A stretch of 64,000 nucleotides of DNA, taken from Rhizophagus clarus (lineage: Eukaryota; Glomeromycota; Glomeromycetes; Glomerales; Glomeraceae). Shown here piece by piece: positions 60,889 through 64,000 of the stretch. The stretch lies in assembly GCA_015698045.1 (NCBI GenBank), contig BLAL01000033.1:1-64000 (forward strand), given 5' to 3'. Positions within the stretch are counted from its first letter, which is position 1; every line of letters starts with the position of its first letter. The position numbers and the translations under genes are program-made. Under the pieces are notes generated by a model. It saw only the letters and a program-made list of their open reading frames with translations. It was not told where the DNA came from and ran no database searches.

Positions 60889-62412
60889 TTAATTAGGTCT
60901 TTTTGGTATTTCTGTAAATAAATCTCTTTTATTGCCACCAATTTGTTTTGCGGCATTACCTATATCGAAACCCGGTATATTAGGTATTTTTCCGTCCTAG
61001 AAGTTATAAAAAATTGGTGAGAAAATTTTTCATAAAGACTCAAATATATATAAATTTACCTTAATTGGACAATCAATCATGGCTTTCCTATTGAAGCTTG
61101 GGTTTATGGTAATTAAAAGAACTTTAATTGTCAGTGTTAATTTATAGTCAATTTCCAGTTTTTGTTTCTGTCCTCCTCCGGTTAATCCACATTTTTGAGC
61201 AATGTCGAAAAGGATAGCAAATCCTGGGTCAATATCTTTATTGTAATTTACAGAGAATGGGAAATCAATAGTGGTATTTCCTTTAGCTGCGATGGTCACA
61301 TCGGTCAAATTTCCGCCCCCGATTGGATCTGAATGTCCAGGATAAAATGCCTACATTAAAAATAAGAAGTATATTTAAATACACTAATAATTTGATTTAT
61401 CTTTCTTTATAAAGTAAGAGCCAAAACTTACAATTGCTTTGATCATTTCGAAATTTGCGCCAACTATATTCGGATTATCGACTTGGATTTGTAAACCAAA
61501 ATTAAAATCAAATCCTGCAGGATTGGCATTATATGCTGGTAACCCGTTAGGCGAAGGAACAATGCCCAAGAAATCGACTTTTGGTGGACGTGCCCATAAT
61601 AAGACAGCAGCTACAATTCCAATAATAAGTAAAACAAGGATACAACAAATAATTGCACAGGCCTTGCAACAAGTGACGCGACCACCACAACAACAATATT
61701 TCACGAGTCCACCCGGTTTCGCACGTTTTTCATCATCATCATAATCAAGAAAAGGTTTGCTAGAGTATGCACTAGTTGGACTGAGAGGGTTTTCTTGACC
61801 ATGATTAGTTGGACCGGGATTTGGTGAGGACGTAGGAGGAGAAGAATACATTCCTTTAGATGAAGCACTGTCGCTATAAGGATCTGCTGGGCGACCACCA
61901 TAAGGAACTTGATGAGTAGGAATCGGATTAATGGGAGGATGATTAGGATTCATTCCAGGCATAACTGGAGAACTTGGATGGTTTACCGGGGAAGGAATGT
62001 AAGGAGTGTTATAACTAGTTTTTGTATCATTAAAAGGAGTATAAGGATTTTTATAACGGGCATTAGAATGCGATGATATATTATTAGGATTTGAATACCC
62101 TGAATCACCATATGCACCGCCAACAGGACTTATAGGTTTGATATTGGAATAATGTGTATCATTACTAGGATCGTGATATGTTCCACCACCATCATAATTA
62201 TTGTTATTATAATTAACTGGTGGATTGTTATATTGTGGTTGATAATCATTATGAACATGGTTTTCGTACTGAGGGCTTCTCGGATATAGATTATTTTCAT
62301 GTTCATTCTTGCTATGAGAGTCACCAACATTTCCTCCTTGATTGCTAAAATTTTGATAATATCTAACGCCCTGAGGATTATAATAGTCCATATTATTATA
62401 ATTGTATTCCAT
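60889..62412 (-). CDS. Single-pass membrane protein with LEA-2-like domain
   Basis: Three exons: 61432-62412, 61060-61350 and 60889-60996; 459 residues. Residues 1-235 are a disordered Asn/Tyr/Pro/Ser-rich cytosolic part. A Cys-rich juxtamembrane patch (KYCCCGGRVTCCKACAIICC) may be palmitoylated. One membrane span lies at about 253-274 (AIICCILVLLIIGIVAAVLL). Residues about 275-440 form a LEA-2-type beta domain: FNFGLQIQVDNPNIVGANFE, then TTIDFPFSVNYNKDIDPGFA and LEIDYKLTLTIKVL. This is the layout of NDR1/HIN1-like and fungal LEA-2 proteins, thought to sit at the plasma or vacuolar membrane, perhaps in lipid transfer or stress. Specific function unknown. The whole predicted ectodomain lacks Cys apart from two positions. 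Confidence 0.8.
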
Positions 62413-63725
62413 TTTTAAGCTTTGTTATTATTCAATAAAAATAATTAATCTTTTTTTTTTCACCGAAAATATTCTAAAATTACAAAAGTTCAGTATTATT
62501 ATACAGAAGTAATAATATATATATATAAATATTTTTGAGGGTATCGTTGCTTTTTATCCTTATATTATTTATTACGGAACGTATATATATACGTTAAAAA
62601 AAGAAACAGAACGTCGAAAAGCCTTGCAATAAGTTGCAAACTTAACAAAACGCATTTATTTGTTTCTTATTAATTAGATTATTATTAAATGCTTTTTTTT
62701 ATAAGTTTAAAATTAAACCCGCGCAAAAATGTAACCCCAACCCAATTAAACAGGATTCGCAACCGAGGCGAAGTTTAATAAAAAATATGCTAGTGCAAAA
62801 AACAAATAAAATAACGTAAGCAAAAAAACGAGAAATTTAGGCTAAGCCAATATCTCCTCAACGCAAAAGAGGCTTGGAAGCTGCGGATACGATAAAAGGA
62901 GAAAAAGGAGAAAAAGGAGAAGATAGAGGAGAAAATGAAGAGGGTGAAGGAATAATTGGACTAAAAGTCGTTAGACTTGCCTCTTTGCGTTGTTAACGGA
63001 TGAGTGATGATGAAAAACTTTGCACCAGGCAAGATAAAAAGAAATAAACGATTGCAATCTTTGGCTTGTAAAACGAGAAACTATTGTTAAAAAAACGATA
63101 GTGGTTAAACAAAGGTTATTAAACAAAATTAAATATGCATATATATAGTATATAATGCATACATAACATTTGCAAATTATTTTAAAACCAGAAAGACGAC
63201 TTACCATCTAAATAAGGAAATGCATTCAAGCTCATTTATACTCCCTTGTATCTGTAATCTGTTGATCGATCATTTTTTTTTTCTCGCGGTACTTTTTAAA
63301 TTTTTAATCAACGAGTCACAACTTGATTCCTTGTTTAAGATGAACATTTGGATTAAAGATTAGAGGAATTCAATTGGGATAAAATCTTTACAATTACCGT
63401 ACTTCGTTTATAGTAAGGTAATGTTCAGTCCAACCTCCAATTATTCAAAACTTGTCCAAAACTTAAGCGGTTGAACAATGTTATACGCACAACAAATTTC
63501 TGAATTGAATTAATTTGCTGCGGCGTACAAATTTCAGAATAAATTAATATTATTAAATCGATGATCATCAATTGTCACCTGATTAATACACATTTACTAC
63601 ACAAACTTGCCGTATTCGTCCTCGTCACAAAAAGTAAACAAATCGAAAACGAATAGTTCATATTTTTCTACTTTTACCTTTTTAATAACCTTCTTTTCAA
63701 AGGTTTTTTTTTTTAAAAAAAAACT
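62413..63725. other. Divergent promoter region between the LEA-2 gene and HAP5-like gene
   Basis: 1.3 kb with no supported gene. A purine-rich run (62890-62960, repeats of GGAGAAAAA) sits inside an inverted repeat (listed separately). A T-run/A-run pair (63707-63723) lies immediately before the ATG at 63726. Confidence 0.5.
62858..62996. repeat. Inverted repeat with GGAGAAAAA-rich loop
   Basis: CTCAACGCAAAAGAGGCTTG (62858) pairs with GACTTGCCTCTTTGCGTTGT (about 62974), about 18 bases with one or two mismatches, separated by about 100 bases of purine-rich repeats. It could be a small MITE or a structured 5' leader. No clear target duplication. Confidence 0.6.
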
Positions 63726-64000
63726 ATGGCAGAACAAACACCACAGACCGCTGTCGATCAAAGTGTTTCAGCGACCTCAAACGTTGCTCCCACTTCTACT
63801 GCTACTCCGTCAGCTTCAACACACATTCAAACGCAACAGCAGCTGCAACAGCAACAACAAAACCAGGCGTTTATGCAGCAGGTCGGTAGAAAATGGACGG
63901 AAGAAATTTACTTTCATTAAGTTACTTATTTAACTCTATGAAGGTTAATCTTATTTATTGATAACAATTTTAAACAATCTTTAGTTTTGGAGTCGACAAA
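63726..64000 (+). CDS. HAP5: Probable HAP5/NF-YC histone-fold transcription factor subunit, cut by window edge
   Basis: Exon 1 is 63726-63881 (52 codons) and exon 2 begins 63985 after acceptor TTTAG. The spliced protein starts MAEQTPQTAVDQSVSATS, has a Ser/Thr/Ala stretch, then a Gln tract QQQLQQQQQNQ, and continues FMQQFWSRQ at the edge. A Gln-rich start leading to Phe-Trp-x-x-Gln is the standard entrance to the NF-YC histone fold (usually followed by a MxEIE-type helix), but the fold itself is outside the window. The alternative is another Q-rich histone-fold protein. Known role of NF-YC: CCAAT-binding together with Hap2 and Hap3. Confidence 0.5.

Overview
The window looks like part of an AT-rich, intron-rich fungal nuclear genome. 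Genes have many short introns (mostly 50-120 nt, GTANGT donors, TTTAG/ATAG acceptors), and the housekeeping genes encode fungal-type proteins: Def1, a Ymc1-like carrier, Sec15, AP-2 mu, LETM1/Mdm38, and Med20. The large AT-only deserts, abundant DNA transposons and transposase-like families resemble arbuscular mycorrhizal fungi (Glomeromycotina, Rhizophagus-like). The lineage is an inference from protein style, not from a search. I see no LTR retroelement, viral gene, CRISPR array, tRNA or rRNA.

The window has two compartments. About 1-30.8 kb is a transposon and repeat compartment. It contains a degraded transposase-like gene running off the left edge (1-2.4 kb, minus) with a possible divergent partner (3.6-4.9 kb, plus). 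Two small DNA-binding-type genes follow: a Myb/SANT-like gene (5.9 kb) and a leucine-zipper gene (7.3 kb). A head-to-tail duplicated satellite-like block (9.6-12.3 kb) comes next. A structurally complete 9.7 kb CACTA element (12,702-22,421) has matching ends, a 3-bp target duplication, a minus-strand transposase and a plus-strand SR-rich accessory gene. It is followed by a 6 kb AT desert, a 239-bp tandem array and a Tc1/mariner copy inserted into that array (28,545-29,926).

From 30.85 kb to the right edge there is a gene island, interrupted once by repeats at 39.2-44.5 kb. In order: MED20 (minus) and ribosomal protein eS1 (plus), head to head; DEF1 (minus); a 3.9 kb inverted-repeat-bounded element holding curious splice-bounded short modules; a second Tc1 copy; alanine aminotransferase (minus) and a Ymc1-like mitochondrial carrier (plus), head to head; AP-2 mu (minus); exocyst SEC15 with 18 exons (minus); an NTF2/SnoaL-like protein (minus); LETM1/MDM38 (minus) with a MITE in its last intron; a LEA-2-type membrane protein (minus); and the start of a probable HAP5/NF-YC gene (plus).

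I rebuilt exons by hand for the host genes, requiring splice dinucleotides, phase and family conservation to agree. All host models give unbroken frames. Notable small exons are an 11-nt exon after a 4-nt coding start exon in eS1, a 21-nt and a 24-nt exon in the carrier, and a 6-nt final exon in AP-2 mu.

The most unusual material is in the non-coding repeats. Short modules bounded by splice-like signals are repeated in tandem (113-bp unit at 42.0-42.6 kb), mirrored within a TIR element, and echoed in the desert at 24.4-25.3 kb.
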